A DNA stretch of 64,000 bases, from positions 62,001 to 126,000 of the forward strand of contig CAMWUN010000002.1 in the NCBI GenBank assembly GCA_947177425.1, given 5' to 3'. The stretch's first letter is position 1. Each line of letters begins with the position of its first letter. Source of the DNA: an uncultured bacterium (GTDB taxonomy: Bacteria > Bacillota > Clostridia > Lachnospirales > Lachnospiraceae). This document shows, one piece after another, positions 25,122-33,965 of the stretch. A program made the position numbers and the translations under genes. Under the pieces are notes generated by a model. It worked only from the letters and a program-made list of their open reading frames with translations. It was not told where the DNA came from and did no database searches.

Positions 25122-25766
25122 TCACTTGATCTTTACGCTTACCGTCACCCCGTCCCCCAGCGGAAGAATATCCGTCCGGAGTTGTTCATTATGTTTTAGC
25201 TGATAAAGGTATTCCCTCATTCTTGCATGAATTGTGCGGTCCCGTCTGGTGACTGCGTAGCGGGATTCCAGCACATTTCCATCCTGAAGCACATTGTCGG
25301 ATACCAGCACGCCCCCTGCAGGCATCAGCCTTAAGATGTCCGGCAGGAAATGAATATACTGCCCCTTTGCAGCGTCCATAAAAATAAAATCATAGACCCC
25401 TTCCAGATTTTTTAAAATCTCCAGAGCATCTCCCTCTAAAAGGGTAATTTCCTTTTCCTTCCCGGCTTTCCTGAAATTCTCCTTTGCAAGAGGAATCCTC
25501 TTTTCATACTTTTCTATGGTGGTAATCCTGCACCCTTCCGGCGCATATTCGCTCATCAGCAACGCAGAAAAACCAATGGCCGTCCCCACCTCCAGAATAT
25601 GCTCCGGCTGCTTCATGGCAAGCAACAGCTTTAAGAAGCTTTGCGTCTGGGGTCTTATAACAGGTACATTGGTTTTAATTGCATACTGTTCTAACTGGTT
25701 TAAAAAAGGCGTGTTCCCTGCATCAAAAGAGTTGATAAAAGTACTGATTCTTTCTTCCGTAATCAC
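25122..25766 (-). CDS. trmR: tRNA 5-hydroxyuridine methyltransferase (TrmR-like O-methyltransferase)
   Basis: 214 residues, class I SAM-dependent O-methyltransferase (COG4122 type). The SAM site is ILEVGTAIGFSALLMSEYAP, with an acidic YDFIFMDAAKGQY loop and GGVLVSDNVLQDG for metal binding. Homologues in this syntenic position methylate ho5U34 to mo5U in tRNA, widening wobble decoding. It sits between the MltG-like gene and trhP. Assignment depends largely on that neighbourhood, because caffeoyl-CoA-type methyltransferases look alike. Confidence 0.85.
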   Translation of the reverse strand: MITEERISTFINSFDAGNTPFLNQLEQYAIKTNVPVIRPQTQSFLKLLLAMKQPEHILEVGTAIGFSALLMSEYAPEGCRITTIEKYEKRIPLAKENFRKAGKEKEITLLEGDALEILKNLEGVYDFIFMDAAKGQYIHFLPDILRLMPAGGVLVSDNVLQDGNVLESRYAVTRRDRTIHARMREYLYQLKHNEQLRTDILPLGDGVTVSVKIK

Positions 25767-25794
25767 AATTTTCCCATCCTTTTAAGCTGGCGGG

Positions 25795-26196
25795 CTACTG
25801 CCCCCCGCTTTCCTCTTCGGCAGGCGTAGACATCACTTCCAGCATCTGTCCCGCTGTCATTTCCGTGCTCAAATCGTAAATGCCGGGGAGAATTTTGCCG
25901 TGGTAGGCGGAAAGCAGTTCCTGGACAATAAACAGATTTGGGTCTTCTATAAGCCCCTTCTCCTGAAGCATTTCCGCAATTTCCTTAATGGATGCATCCT
26001 CTGCAATTCCCACCGTTATGGTTCTGCCTCCTGTAATGGAAACGGGCTGGTCTGCAAACACCTTGTACCCGAAATCATATGCCAGTGTCGCTCCGCGGAA
26101 AATAAACACAATCGCCCCGGCAATCACTGCCACTTTAATAATCATTTCCAACGTTGCCACTATTAAGTACTTTACATTCATGTAAAATCCAACCAT
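25795..26196 (-). CDS. Short MltG-like membrane protein without the lytic domain
   Basis: 133 residues: a transmembrane helix at about 12-34, then an extracytoplasmic domain with ITVGIAEDASIKEIAEMLQE and LLSAYHGKILPGIYDLSTEM. This matches the N-terminal module of the MltG (YceG) family, which in full-length enzymes precedes a large endolytic transglycosylase domain. That domain is absent. The place in the gene order is that of yrrL/mltG in Bacillus. It may be a regulatory or structural remnant. Start may be this ATG or one five codons inside. Confidence 0.7.
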   Translation of the reverse strand: MVGFYMNVKYLIVATLEMIIKVAVIAGAIVFIFRGATLAYDFGYKVFADQPVSITGGRTITVGIAEDASIKEIAEMLQEKGLIEDPNLFIVQELLSAYHGKILPGIYDLSTEMTAGQMLEVMSTPAEEESGGQ

Positions 26197-26246
26197 ACCT
26201 TTCTTGCGGCTTCCGGTTTTCGGCGGGCGCCAAAAGTCCGGGGCCG

Positions 26247-26579
26247 CTATTCAAAGTTCAGTTCCTCCGTGATAATCACATATATTTCCTGCATCATCCT
26301 GCAAAAAGCAAGCTCTGCGCGCAGAAAATCATCCACAACAGGACTTTCACGGAATGTTTCATACTCTTTTTCAAAAGCGTCCATTTTATCGTACAACTCA
26401 TTTATCTGGCTGGTATTCTGTATTTCAAAATTGCGGTGACGGAATTCATTCACCCGTTCAAAAAGATCAGGAGTTTTTTTAATCTTCTCAAGCTGATAAT
26501 AATATTTTTGGTAAATATCGGTTTCTTTAATTGATTTTACAAAATTTTCAGTCAAAGTTCCTATCTGATTATCCAACAT
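26247..26579 (-). CDS. YlbF/YmcA-family protein
   Basis: 110 residues, strongly helical and charged, with RVNEFRHRNFEIQ and ESPVVDDFLRAELAFCRMM. The latter is typical of the YlbF/YmcA (Com_YlbF) family. In B. subtilis YlbF, YmcA and YaaT form a complex that partners RNase Y in mRNA maturation. Here the gene is 31 bp downstream of the RNase J gene, which fits a role in RNA decay. Single-copy function in Clostridia is not established. Confidence 0.72.
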   Translation of the reverse strand: MLDNQIGTLTENFVKSIKETDIYQKYYYQLEKIKKTPDLFERVNEFRHRNFEIQNTSQINELYDKMDAFEKEYETFRESPVVDDFLRAELAFCRMMQEIYVIITEELNFE

Positions 26580-26610
26580 AATTTATTATCTCCTTATTCA
26601 TCCATTATAA

Positions 26611-28284
26611 TTATATCTCCATTATAATAGGCAGAATCATGGGACGCCTCTTGGTTTTTCTCCATACGTACTCACCCAGGGAATCTTTAATGGAACTTTT
26701 CAGTTTGCCCCAGTCGGCAATTCCCCGGTCAAGGCAGCTATCCACAGCCTCATTTACCACAATTCTGGCTTCATCCATCAGTTCATCGGACTCTCTCACA
26801 TAAACAAAGCCTCTGGAAACAATATCCGGCCCGCTTACCAGTTCGTCCGTAGCGCCGTCCAGTCCAAGCACCACAATCAGGATGCCGTCTTCCGCAAGAT
26901 GCTGTCTGTCCCTTAAGACAATATTTCCTACATCCCCCACTCCCAGACCGTCCACCAGAATATCTCCTACCGGGACTTTGCCTGTGACCATCGCGCTTTC
27001 TCCCGTAAGTTCCAGCACATCGCCGGACTGAAGGATAAAAATATTTTCCTTTGCAATTCCCAGTTCCTTTGCGATCTTCGCCTGGGCTTTCAGATGTTTA
27101 TATTCCCCATGTATGGGAACCGCATACTTAGGGTGCAGCAGGGTGTAAATCAGTTTAATTTCCTCCTGGCAGGCATGTCCCGAGACATGCACATCCTGAA
27201 AAATTACATCCGCGCCTTTCAGCAGTAATTCGTTAATGACATTGGTCACAGCCTTCTCATTACCCGGAATCGGATGGGAGGAAAAAATAACCGTATCTGT
27301 GGGGCCAATAGAAATTTTCCGGTGATTGTCTTCCGCCATACGGCTGAGAGCCGCCATACTTTCCCCCTGGCTTCCTGTAGTGATGACCACCGTCTTTTCA
27401 TCAGGATAGTTTTTGATCTGCTCTATGTCAATGAGCGTATTTTCAGGAATACTTAAATATCCCAAGCTGGTAGCCGTCTCAATGATGTTAACCATACTAC
27501 GGCCTTCCACCACTACCTTGCGCCCGAACTTGTATGCAGAGTTGATAATCTGCTGCACGCGATCCACGTTAGAAGCAAATGTGGCTATGATAATACGTGT
27601 ATTTTTGTGTTCCTCGAAGAGGATATCAAATGTCCTTCCCACCGTCCGCTCCGAAGGGGTAAATCCCGGCCTCTCCGCATTGGTGGAGTCGCACATCAGC
27701 GCCAGTACACCTTTTTTCCCTATTTCCGCAAAACGCTGCAAATCTATGGCGTCCCCAAACACTGGTGTGTAATCCACTTTAAAGTCGCCTGTATGCACCA
27801 CAATTCCCGCCGGGGAATAGATAGCCAGCGCAGCCGCGTCCACAATGCTGTGATTGGTCTTGATAAATTCTATCCGGAACTGCCCAAGATTAATGGACTG
27901 CCCAAACTTCACTACCTTCCGCTTTGTATTGTTTGTGAGATTGTGCTCTTTCAGTTTGTTTTCAATAATACCCATGGTAAGCTTTGTAGCGTAGACCGGC
28001 GCGTTGATATCCTTGAGCACATACGGAAGCGCTCCGATATGGTCTTCATGCCCATGGGTAATGACAATCCCCTTTACCTTTTCAATATTATTTTTCAGAT
28101 AAGTCACATCCGGGATTACCAGGTCGATTCCAAGCATGTCATCTTCCGGAAATGAAAGGCCGCAGTCTACCACAACAATACTGTCCTCATATTCAAAGGC
28201 AGTAATGTTCATTCCGATCTGCTCAAGTCCTCCAAGAGGAATTACCTTAAGCGGCGAACTGCTTTTTTGTTCAATTTTTTTCAA
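26611..28284 (-). CDS. rnj: Ribonuclease J
   Basis: 557 residues if started at the TTG of codon LLKKIEQK, which follows GGAGG by 9 nt; the upstream ATG lacks a ribosome site. Metallo-beta-lactamase core: ITHGHEDHIGALP (zinc ligands), GIVVHTGDFKVD, LMCDSTNAERPG. The beta-CASP part has VVEGRSMVN and VSGHACQEE, then PIHGEYKHL. RNase J has 5'-3' exonuclease and endonuclease activity in mRNA turnover and rRNA maturation in bacteria lacking RNase E. It is upstream of the ylbF-like gene. Confidence 0.95.
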   Translation of the reverse strand: MKKIEQKSSSPLKVIPLGGLEQIGMNITAFEYEDSIVVVDCGLSFPEDDMLGIDLVIPDVTYLKNNIEKVKGIVITHGHEDHIGALPYVLKDINAPVYATKLTMGIIENKLKEHNLTNNTKRKVVKFGQSINLGQFRIEFIKTNHSIVDAAALAIYSPAGIVVHTGDFKVDYTPVFGDAIDLQRFAEIGKKGVLALMCDSTNAERPGFTPSERTVGRTFDILFEEHKNTRIIIATFASNVDRVQQIINSAYKFGRKVVVEGRSMVNIIETATSLGYLSIPENTLIDIEQIKNYPDEKTVVITTGSQGESMAALSRMAEDNHRKISIGPTDTVIFSSHPIPGNEKAVTNVINELLLKGADVIFQDVHVSGHACQEEIKLIYTLLHPKYAVPIHGEYKHLKAQAKIAKELGIAKENIFILQSGDVLELTGESAMVTGKVPVGDILVDGLGVGDVGNIVLRDRQHLAEDGILIVVLGLDGATDELVSGPDIVSRGFVYVRESDELMDEARIVVNEAVDSCLDRGIADWGKLKSSIKDSLGEYVWRKTKRRPMILPIIMEI

Positions 28285-28450
28285 TAAATTATACCTCCGT
28301 TTATACAGGCATCCGCACATCCTGCAATATTTACTGACAGTTCAGCTTTTCTCTCCACTTTTACACCGATGCGCGCAAATGCTCCATAAACGCATTCCGG
28401 CGCCTGCATAACCTGCAAAGCTGCATAAAGCTGGACTATTACCATATTTA

Positions 28451-28705
28451 TCATGTAAGCTCCACGTCCTCCAGCAGGCTTTCAAACACAGCCGCGACGG
28501 CTGACAATTCCGTATCGTCCTCCACGACCTCGTAAACGCTTTCCTTTGATTCAGGTCCCGCTACTTCCTTAAGCACCAGGGCCTCTCCGTCTCCCTCAGG
28601 AACATCCGTCACAAGTATATACTGATTTCCGCCTAATTTTGTCTGTTCTAAAACGTAAAACTCTACATCTTCCTTTGTATCAAGAGTAAACTTAATCTTT
28701 TCCAA
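28451..28705 (-). CDS. DUF1292 protein (YrzB-like)
   Basis: 84 acidic residues with the DUF1292 pattern: FTLDTKEDVEFYVLEQTKLG, NQYILVTDV and VVEDDTELSAVAAVFESLL. It directly follows ruvX, with 1-bp separation, the same arrangement as yrrK-yrzB in Bacillus. No function has been proven for this family. Confidence 0.88.
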   Translation of the reverse strand: MEKIKFTLDTKEDVEFYVLEQTKLGGNQYILVTDVPEGDGEALVLKEVAGPESKESVYEVVEDDTELSAVAAVFESLLEDVELT

Positions 28706-29158
28706 TTATTCTTCTCCCTGCTTCATCTTCCTGCATTCCAGAAAGCCCTGCAAAATAAACACAGCCGCTATCTGATCTACATATTCCTTACGGCCTTCCC
28801 TTCCCATGCCGGCTTCCATCATGGCCTTGTCCGCCGCTACTGTGGTCAGCCTTTCATCCCATGTATGTACCATAAGCCCTGTGCGTCTCTCCAGCTTGTC
28901 CTTAAAATCAAGGGTAATCTCCGCCCTGGGGCCAAGGGAATTATCCATATTTTTCGGCAACCCCAAAACAATTTCTTCAATCTGGTATTCTTCAATCAGT
29001 TCTTCAATTCTTGCCAGTGTCTTCCGCAGTTTGTTTTCTTCTTTTCTTCTGATAATTTCTACTCCCTGAGCAGTAATCAGCAGCGGGTCGCTGACCGCCA
29101 CCCCTACCGTCTTCGAGCCGAAGTCCAATCCCATTATCCGCATATTTTTACTTTCCAT
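28706..29158 (-). CDS. ruvX: RuvX/YqgF-family Holliday junction resolvase-like nuclease
   Basis: 150 residues with an RNase H fold. [17 protein letters not shown] carries the first Asp, [13 protein letters not shown] the middle Glu-type segment, and WDERLTT plus [12 protein letters not shown] the last acidic residues. The family resolves Holliday junctions or trims pre-16S rRNA 5' ends. The start follows AGGCGG. It lies between ireB and yrzB. Confidence 0.93.
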   Translation of the reverse strand: MESKNMRIMGLDFGSKTVGVAVSDPLLITAQGVEIIRRKEENKLRKTLARIEELIEEYQIEEIVLGLPKNMDNSLGPRAEITLDFKDKLERRTGLMVHTWDERLTTVAADKAMMEAGMGREGRKEYVDQIAAVFILQGFLECRKMKQGEE

Positions 29159-29173
29159 TCTCTGACCGCCTGT

Positions 29174-29443
29174 CTATTTCCAATGATTAGTTTTGATATA
29201 TTCTGCCAGCATCTCTTCCACCAGTTCATCCCTTTCCACTTTCATGATAAGGCTTCTGGCGTTTTTGTAGCTGGTTATATAGGTGGGGTCTCCTGACATA
29301 ATATACCCCACAATCTGGTTCACAGGATTATACCCCTTCTCTGTCAGCGCTGCATATACTTCGGCAAGTATATCCTTTACGCTTGTGTTGTCTGTTTCTA
29401 CTCTAAAAAATTGTGTATTTCCCAAATCCTGCATAAACGGCAC
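29174..29443 (-). CDS. ireB: IreB-family regulatory phosphoprotein
   Basis: 89 residues, with [29 protein letters not shown] and [19 protein letters not shown], the typical IreB/YrzL sequence. In Enterococcus IreB is a substrate of the Ser/Thr kinase IreK and affects cell-wall antibiotic tolerance. It starts the ireB-ruvX-yrzB run. N-terminal Thr residues that could be phosphorylated are near DNTSVK. Confidence 0.92.
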   Translation of the reverse strand: MPFMQDLGNTQFFRVETDNTSVKDILAEVYAALTEKGYNPVNQIVGYIMSGDPTYITSYKNARSLIMKVERDELVEEMLAEYIKTNHWK

Positions 29444-29463
29444 CTCTTGTCACAACATTTATC

Positions 29464-29582
29464 GTTACTGTTCACGTTGTTCACAGTAACGCTCGCAAAT
29501 CCATGAGAAATTCACTATGTGAATGGGATTTGCTCACCCCTGAATCATTTTTCTTACGGACTTTGCAGCGGGTGCAAAGTCC
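29464..29582. repeat. Cluster of three hairpins between ireB and mtaB
   Basis: Three separate inverted repeats in the 170-bp gap. GTTACTGT/ACAGTAAC lies at 29464-29490. GCAAATCC/GGATTTGC lies at 29495-29533 with an inner TTCAC/GTGAA. GGACTTTGCA/TGCAAAGTCC lies at 29558-29582. None has a clear T-run on the minus strand. They may slow transcription or shape mRNA ends, or be remnants of a small palindromic repeat family. Confidence 0.65.
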
Positions 29583-29613
29583 TGCCTGAACAGAAACATT
29601 TATCAGATTTATC

Positions 29614-30999
29614 TTACTCCATTTCACCATAAAATTCAATGTTTTGCGGCTGAAATAACAAAATATCCGGCTCTAAAAAGCCCGTCAAAAGGCCGGTAAG
29701 AATCTGTCCGGAAAGATTTTCATCTGTCTCATATGCCACGCGTATATATTCTCTGGTATGGCCCGTCTGGTATTTCCTGCCTCCGATTTGTTTCTCCTCC
29801 TCAAAAAGCACTTCCACTCTTTTATGTAAATACTTCTGTCTGTAATTATAGGACATTTCCCTTTCCAATTCCTGCAGAACACTGCTGCGCAGAGACTTGA
29901 CAGGTTCCGGTATCTGTCCTTCCATACTGGCTGCAGGGGTTCCTTTTCTCTTTGAATACTTGAATATATGCATCTCATAGAACTGCACTTTTTCAAGAAA
30001 TTCTTTTGTCTTATCAAACTCTTTCCCACTCTCTTTTGGGAATCCCACAATCACATCGGTAGTGACCGCCGGCTCGCCAAAATACTTCCTCAAAATACAT
30101 ACCTTTTCATAGTATTCCTCAGCAGAATACTTTCTATTCATCCGCTTCAGAACCGTGTCACATCCGCTTTGCAGGGAAAGGTGAAAGTGAGGGCATAGTC
30201 CCGCACAGTCTTTCAGTTCCCGGACAAATTTCTCTGTAATAATTCTCGGCTCCAGGGATCCTAACCGGATACGCCCGATTCCCGGAACCTGATTCACAGC
30301 CTGTACCAGCCCGGAGAGCCTGCTTTGGGAAAAATCATCCCCTGCTCCCATGCCATAAGAACTTAAATGGATGCCTGTAAGAACCACTTCCCGGTAGCCC
30401 TTCCGGGCAAGCCCCCTTACCTCGTCCAGAACTTCCTCCATCCCGCGGCTCCTGATCCGGCCCCGTGCATACGGGATAATGCAGTAAGAGCAAAACTGAT
30501 TGCATCCGTCCTGCACTTTGATAAACGCTCTGGTATGCTCGGCAGTTGTGTGAAGCTTCACAGACTCGTACTCATCCGTATGGTTAATATCTATAATGGT
30601 CCTGCCCCCTAAGGTTTTGCTTTCAATTCCCTGCTCTTCCCGCTTCCTGTCCCTATCCGCCAGATGTTCTTCCAGAATGGAAACAAGGTCTTTCTTTCTG
30701 TTATTTCCAATGGCAAGGTCAATGCTCATATCTTTCAGGACATCTTCCTTCCCGGTCTGCACATAACAGCCCACCGCCACTACCACGGCATCGGGGTTCA
30801 TTTTTTTCGCACGGTGAAGCATCTGTCGGCTTTTCCTGTCCGCTATATTGGTTACTGTACAGGTATTTATAATATAAATATCGGCTTTTTTATCAAATGG
30901 TACAATATGGTAGCCTTTTTCCTGTAATAATTGTTGCATAAAGTCCATTTCGTATCCATTTACTTTACAGCCCAAATTATGAAATGCTACACTTTTCAT
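29614..30999 (-). CDS. mtaB: tRNA (N6-threonylcarbamoyladenosine-37) methylthiotransferase MtaB
   Basis: 461 residues from the ATG at 30999; a GTG four codons upstream is less likely. The UPF0004 domain has cysteines in NLGCKVN, NTCTVT and VGCYVQ. The radical SAM motif CNQFCSYCIIPYARGR provides the CxxxCxxC cluster, and a TRAM-like domain ends the protein. MtaB converts t6A37 to ms2t6A37 in tRNAs reading ANN codons. It is the last gene before the divergent HPr-like gene. Confidence 0.93.
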   Translation of the reverse strand: MKSVAFHNLGCKVNGYEMDFMQQLLQEKGYHIVPFDKKADIYIINTCTVTNIADRKSRQMLHRAKKMNPDAVVVAVGCYVQTGKEDVLKDMSIDLAIGNNRKKDLVSILEEHLADRDRKREEQGIESKTLGGRTIIDINHTDEYESVKLHTTAEHTRAFIKVQDGCNQFCSYCIIPYARGRIRSRGMEEVLDEVRGLARKGYREVVLTGIHLSSYGMGAGDDFSQSRLSGLVQAVNQVPGIGRIRLGSLEPRIITEKFVRELKDCAGLCPHFHLSLQSGCDTVLKRMNRKYSAEEYYEKVCILRKYFGEPAVTTDVIVGFPKESGKEFDKTKEFLEKVQFYEMHIFKYSKRKGTPAASMEGQIPEPVKSLRSSVLQELEREMSYNYRQKYLHKRVEVLFEEEKQIGGRKYQTGHTREYIRVAYETDENLSGQILTGLLTGFLEPDILLFQPQNIEFYGEME

Positions 31000-31100
31000 A
31001 TTATCCACCACTTTTTTTGTATTGATTTATCATTGACTTTTCCCCTATGACCCATTAGTATAATAGCAGAAGGTATGAAAATTTAAGGAGGTAATTTCCA

Positions 31101-31331
31101 ATGAAAACAGTTCAGATTTCATTAAATTCAATTGACAAGGTTAAATCTTTTGTAAATGATATTACCAAGTTCGATTACGATTTTGACTTAGTATCCGGGA
31201 GATATGTAATAGATGCCAAATCTATTATGGGTATCTTCAGCTTAGATTTATCTAAACCTATCGATTTGAATATTCATGCAGAAGAGAATATCAATGAAGT
31301 TCTTGAAGCTTTAAAACCTTACATGATTTAA
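31101..31331 (+). CDS. HPr-fold protein lacking the phosphorylatable histidine
   Basis: 76 residues preceded by AAGGAGG. The HPr signature VIDAKSIMGIFSLDLSKPID is clear, but the N-terminal active-site region, GLHARPA in true HPr, reads SIDKVKS: the phospho-accepting His is gone. The position of Ser46 in HPr (KSIMG) is kept. It therefore cannot relay PTS phosphate, but it could still bind partners such as CcpA or HPr kinase. A TATAAT at 31059-31064 lies about 36 bp upstream, with TTGACT 20 bp before it, wider than usual. Confidence 0.8.
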   Translation: MKTVQISLNSIDKVKSFVNDITKFDYDFDLVSGRYVIDAKSIMGIFSLDLSKPIDLNIHAEENINEVLEALKPYMI

Positions 31332-31340
31332 TGAATACGG

Positions 31341-31369
31341 TGAGCTGGCTTTTTCGCCAGCTCATTTTT
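31341..31369 (+). terminator. Terminator of the HPr-like gene
   Basis: Stem TGAGCTGGC/GCCAGCTCA with a 6-nt loop, followed by TTTTTC. It starts 9 bp after the stop codon and separates this gene from convergent thiI. Confidence 0.9.
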
Positions 31370-31410
31370 CGTATCCGGCAAACCAGATTCTGAAACGCCG
31401 CGGCGTTTAT

Positions 31411-32595
31411 TTATTCCCACTTTGCAATTACCAGCTCGTCCGTATCAAGGGCAGTCTGCACAAGTTCATCTATCTTTTCTCCCAGATTCTGTTCATGACG
31501 TTTGATAACGTTCAGATTGGGCTTTGTAACGGGATGCTTCGCCACAAAGATGGTACAGCAGTCCTCGAAAGGCTGAATGGAAGTCTCATAAGTACCGATT
31601 TTCTCCGAAACCTCCACAATTTCCATCTTATCAAACCCAATCAGCGGACGGAAAACCGGAAGCGTACACACCTCATTGGTCACAGCCAGGGACTGGACCG
31701 TCTGGGAAGCCACCTGTCCGATGCTTTCCCCGGTAATCAGGCCCAGACAGCCATTCTTCTCCGCTATTTTCTCCGCTATCTTCATCATATACCTGCGCAT
31801 GATGATTGTCAGTTCCTCATGGGGACATTTCTCATAAATATATAACTGGATATCTGTAAAATTAATTACATGAAGATAAACCGGGCCTGCATACCGGGAT
31901 ACCAGCCTTGCCAGATCCACCACTTTCTGTTTCGCCCTGTCGCTTGTGTAGGGAGGCGCATGGAAATACACCGCATCTATCTTTACCCCCCGCTTGGCAA
32001 TCATATAGCCGGCTACCGGAGAGTCAATCCCCCCCGACAGAAGAAGCATCGCCTTTCCGTTGCTGCCCACAGGCATACCGCCGGGGCCGGGTATTTCAAT
32101 GGAGTAAATATATATTTTTTCACGGATTTCCACATGAATCATTACATCGGGATGATGCACGTCCACCTTCATCTCCGGAAATGCCTCCAGCACTGCACCG
32201 CCCAATTCCATATTCAGTTCCATGGAATTCTTCGGATAATTTTTTCTGGCTCTTCTTGTATGCACTTTAAAGGTAATATTTTTGTCCTCGTATACTTCGT
32301 CCACATACGCCGTCACTGTCCGGGCCAGCTTTTCAAAACCTTCATCCTCCACATGGATAACCGGGCAGATTCCTGAAATGCCAAATACTGTCTTTAAGTT
32401 TTCCACCGTCTCATCGTAATCAAAATCCGACAAAGCGTGTATGTAAATGCGCCCGTCCGTCCGGGTAACTTTAAATTCGCCTTCACACCGTTTCAGCGCA
32501 TATTTTACCTGCTGTGCCAGCGCTTCTTCAAATAAATATTTATTTTTTCCCTTTACGCCGATTTCTGCGTATTTAATCAAAAATGCAGTAAACAT
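31411..32595 (-). CDS. thiI: tRNA 4-thiouridine synthase ThiI
   Basis: 394 residues: N-terminal ferredoxin-like and THUMP domains (to about 165), then the PP-loop ATPase with AMLLLSGGIDSPVAGYM. VKIDAVYFHAPPYTSDRA and LITGESIGQVASQT are typical of ThiI. There is no C-terminal rhodanese domain, as usual in Firmicutes. It adenylates U8 of tRNA for sulfur transfer and may also serve thiamine synthesis. The sulfur source is probably the cysteine desulfurase encoded just upstream. Confidence 0.95.
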   Translation of the reverse strand: MFTAFLIKYAEIGVKGKNKYLFEEALAQQVKYALKRCEGEFKVTRTDGRIYIHALSDFDYDETVENLKTVFGISGICPVIHVEDEGFEKLARTVTAYVDEVYEDKNITFKVHTRRARKNYPKNSMELNMELGGAVLEAFPEMKVDVHHPDVMIHVEIREKIYIYSIEIPGPGGMPVGSNGKAMLLLSGGIDSPVAGYMIAKRGVKIDAVYFHAPPYTSDRAKQKVVDLARLVSRYAGPVYLHVINFTDIQLYIYEKCPHEELTIIMRRYMMKIAEKIAEKNGCLGLITGESIGQVASQTVQSLAVTNEVCTLPVFRPLIGFDKMEIVEVSEKIGTYETSIQPFEDCCTIFVAKHPVTKPNLNVIKRHEQNLGEKIDELVQTALDTDELVIAKWE

Positions 32596-32670
32596 ATTTC
32601 CTCTTTCCCAATCCTTCTTAAAGCCGGCCCCCTGCAGCAGTTCTGCTATAAGCGCCTTTCCGGTTAAGCC

Positions 32671-32717
32671 CCACAGGCAGCAGCCAATGCCATGCTGGCA
32701 TGGCCTGCTGCCTGCGG
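32671..32717. other. GC-rich hairpin between cysteine desulfurase and thiI
   Basis: CAGGCAGCAG (32674-32683) pairs with CTGCTGCCTG (32705-32714), with an inner ATGCC/GGCAT stem and flanking CC/GG pairs. CCGG on both sides can extend it. No T-run follows on the minus strand. It lies in the 139-bp space between two genes thought to form an operon, so it may act as a processing or stability element. Confidence 0.6.
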
Positions 32718-32734
32718 AGCCGGCCGTTCCTGTC

Positions 32735-33907
32735 CTATCGTCTGCGCGAACCCCGTTCGCCTGTATATTTTCTAAGCATGGGAATTATATCATACATTGT
32801 CTGTAAAGTATAGTTTATTTCTTCCATCGTAGTAAAAACCGAAAAGCTGAAGCGTATGGTAGAACCCAGTAAATCCTCTTCTATCCCCATGGCCCGCAGT
32901 GTAGCCGAAGGCTGGGGCTTACGGGCAGAACATGCGCTTCCTGCTGAAACGTAAATATCTTTATCCTCCAGCGCATGAAGAAGCACTTCGCTGCGGACAC
33001 CTCTGATGGAAACGCTCACCACATGAGGCGCTCCCGTCTCGTCACAGTGCCCGTTCACCACAATGCCGTCCATCTTCTGTACCCCTTCCACAAAGGCTCT
33101 CTTAAGACAGTACAATTTCTTAACCTCCGCGTCCAGATTTCCATACACTATCTCAACTGCCTTTGCCAGGCCGGCTATGGCAGGAACATTTTCTGTGCCG
33201 GAACGAATGCCGCTCTGCTGGCCTCCGCCAAAAACAATGGGTTTAATCTTTACTTTTTCATCCACATATAAGAAGCCGCTTCCTTTTGGCCCATGAATTT
33301 TATGACCGCTCACAGACAAAAGATCTATTTTCATTTTTTTGGGGTAAATCCTGCATTTTCCATAGCCCTGAACCGCGTCCACATGGAACAGTATTTTGGG
33401 ATTCATCCCCTTAATCAACGCACCGGCCTCCCCGACTGGCTGCATGGAGCCTACTTCATTGTTGGTGTGCATAATGGAAACCAGTATGGTTTCTCCTGTA
33501 ATGGCCCGCTGTAAGTCTTCCAGCCGGATACACCCCTTTTTATCTACCGGAAGATATGTCACCCTAAAGCCCTCTTCCTCCAAATGCTGCATGGTCTTAA
33601 GGACAGCCGGATGTTCAATCTGTGTGGTAATCAAATGCCTGCCGCTTCTGCAGTTGGCATGGGCGCATCCAATCAGTGCAAGATTATCTGCCTCTGTTCC
33701 TCCTGATGTAAAAAAAATCTCTTTCTCATTTACTTTTAAATTTCTGGCAATTACATCCTTCGCATAACGGATATATTTCTCTGCCTGAACGCCCTTTCTA
33801 TGGAGACTTGAGGGATTTCCGTAGTCTTCACACATAATCTGGGTCATCAGGGCAGCTACCTCGTCAAAGCATCTGGTGGTTGCCGAATTATCTAAATATA
33901 CCTCCAT
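32735..33907 (-). CDS. Cysteine desulfurase (NifS/IscS-like, ThiI partner)
   Basis: 390 residues. A PLP enzyme with EVYLDNSATTR at the start, FTSGGTEADNLAL, the PLP Lys in SVSGHKIHGPKGSGFLY, and the active-site Cys in SAGSACSARKP. It takes sulfur from cysteine and passes it on as persulfide. In Firmicutes a dedicated NifS paralogue is commonly encoded next to thiI and feeds 4-thiouridine synthesis; the same order is seen here. Confidence 0.93.
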   Translation of the reverse strand: MEVYLDNSATTRCFDEVAALMTQIMCEDYGNPSSLHRKGVQAEKYIRYAKDVIARNLKVNEKEIFFTSGGTEADNLALIGCAHANCRSGRHLITTQIEHPAVLKTMQHLEEEGFRVTYLPVDKKGCIRLEDLQRAITGETILVSIMHTNNEVGSMQPVGEAGALIKGMNPKILFHVDAVQGYGKCRIYPKKMKIDLLSVSGHKIHGPKGSGFLYVDEKVKIKPIVFGGGQQSGIRSGTENVPAIAGLAKAVEIVYGNLDAEVKKLYCLKRAFVEGVQKMDGIVVNGHCDETGAPHVVSVSIRGVRSEVLLHALEDKDIYVSAGSACSARKPQPSATLRAMGIEEDLLGSTIRFSFSVFTTMEEINYTLQTMYDIIPMLRKYTGERGSRRR

Positions 33908-33965
33908 AATATCACTGGCCTTTCTAAACAGAGTATTCCTCTTTTATCCTACTATTACTATATGT

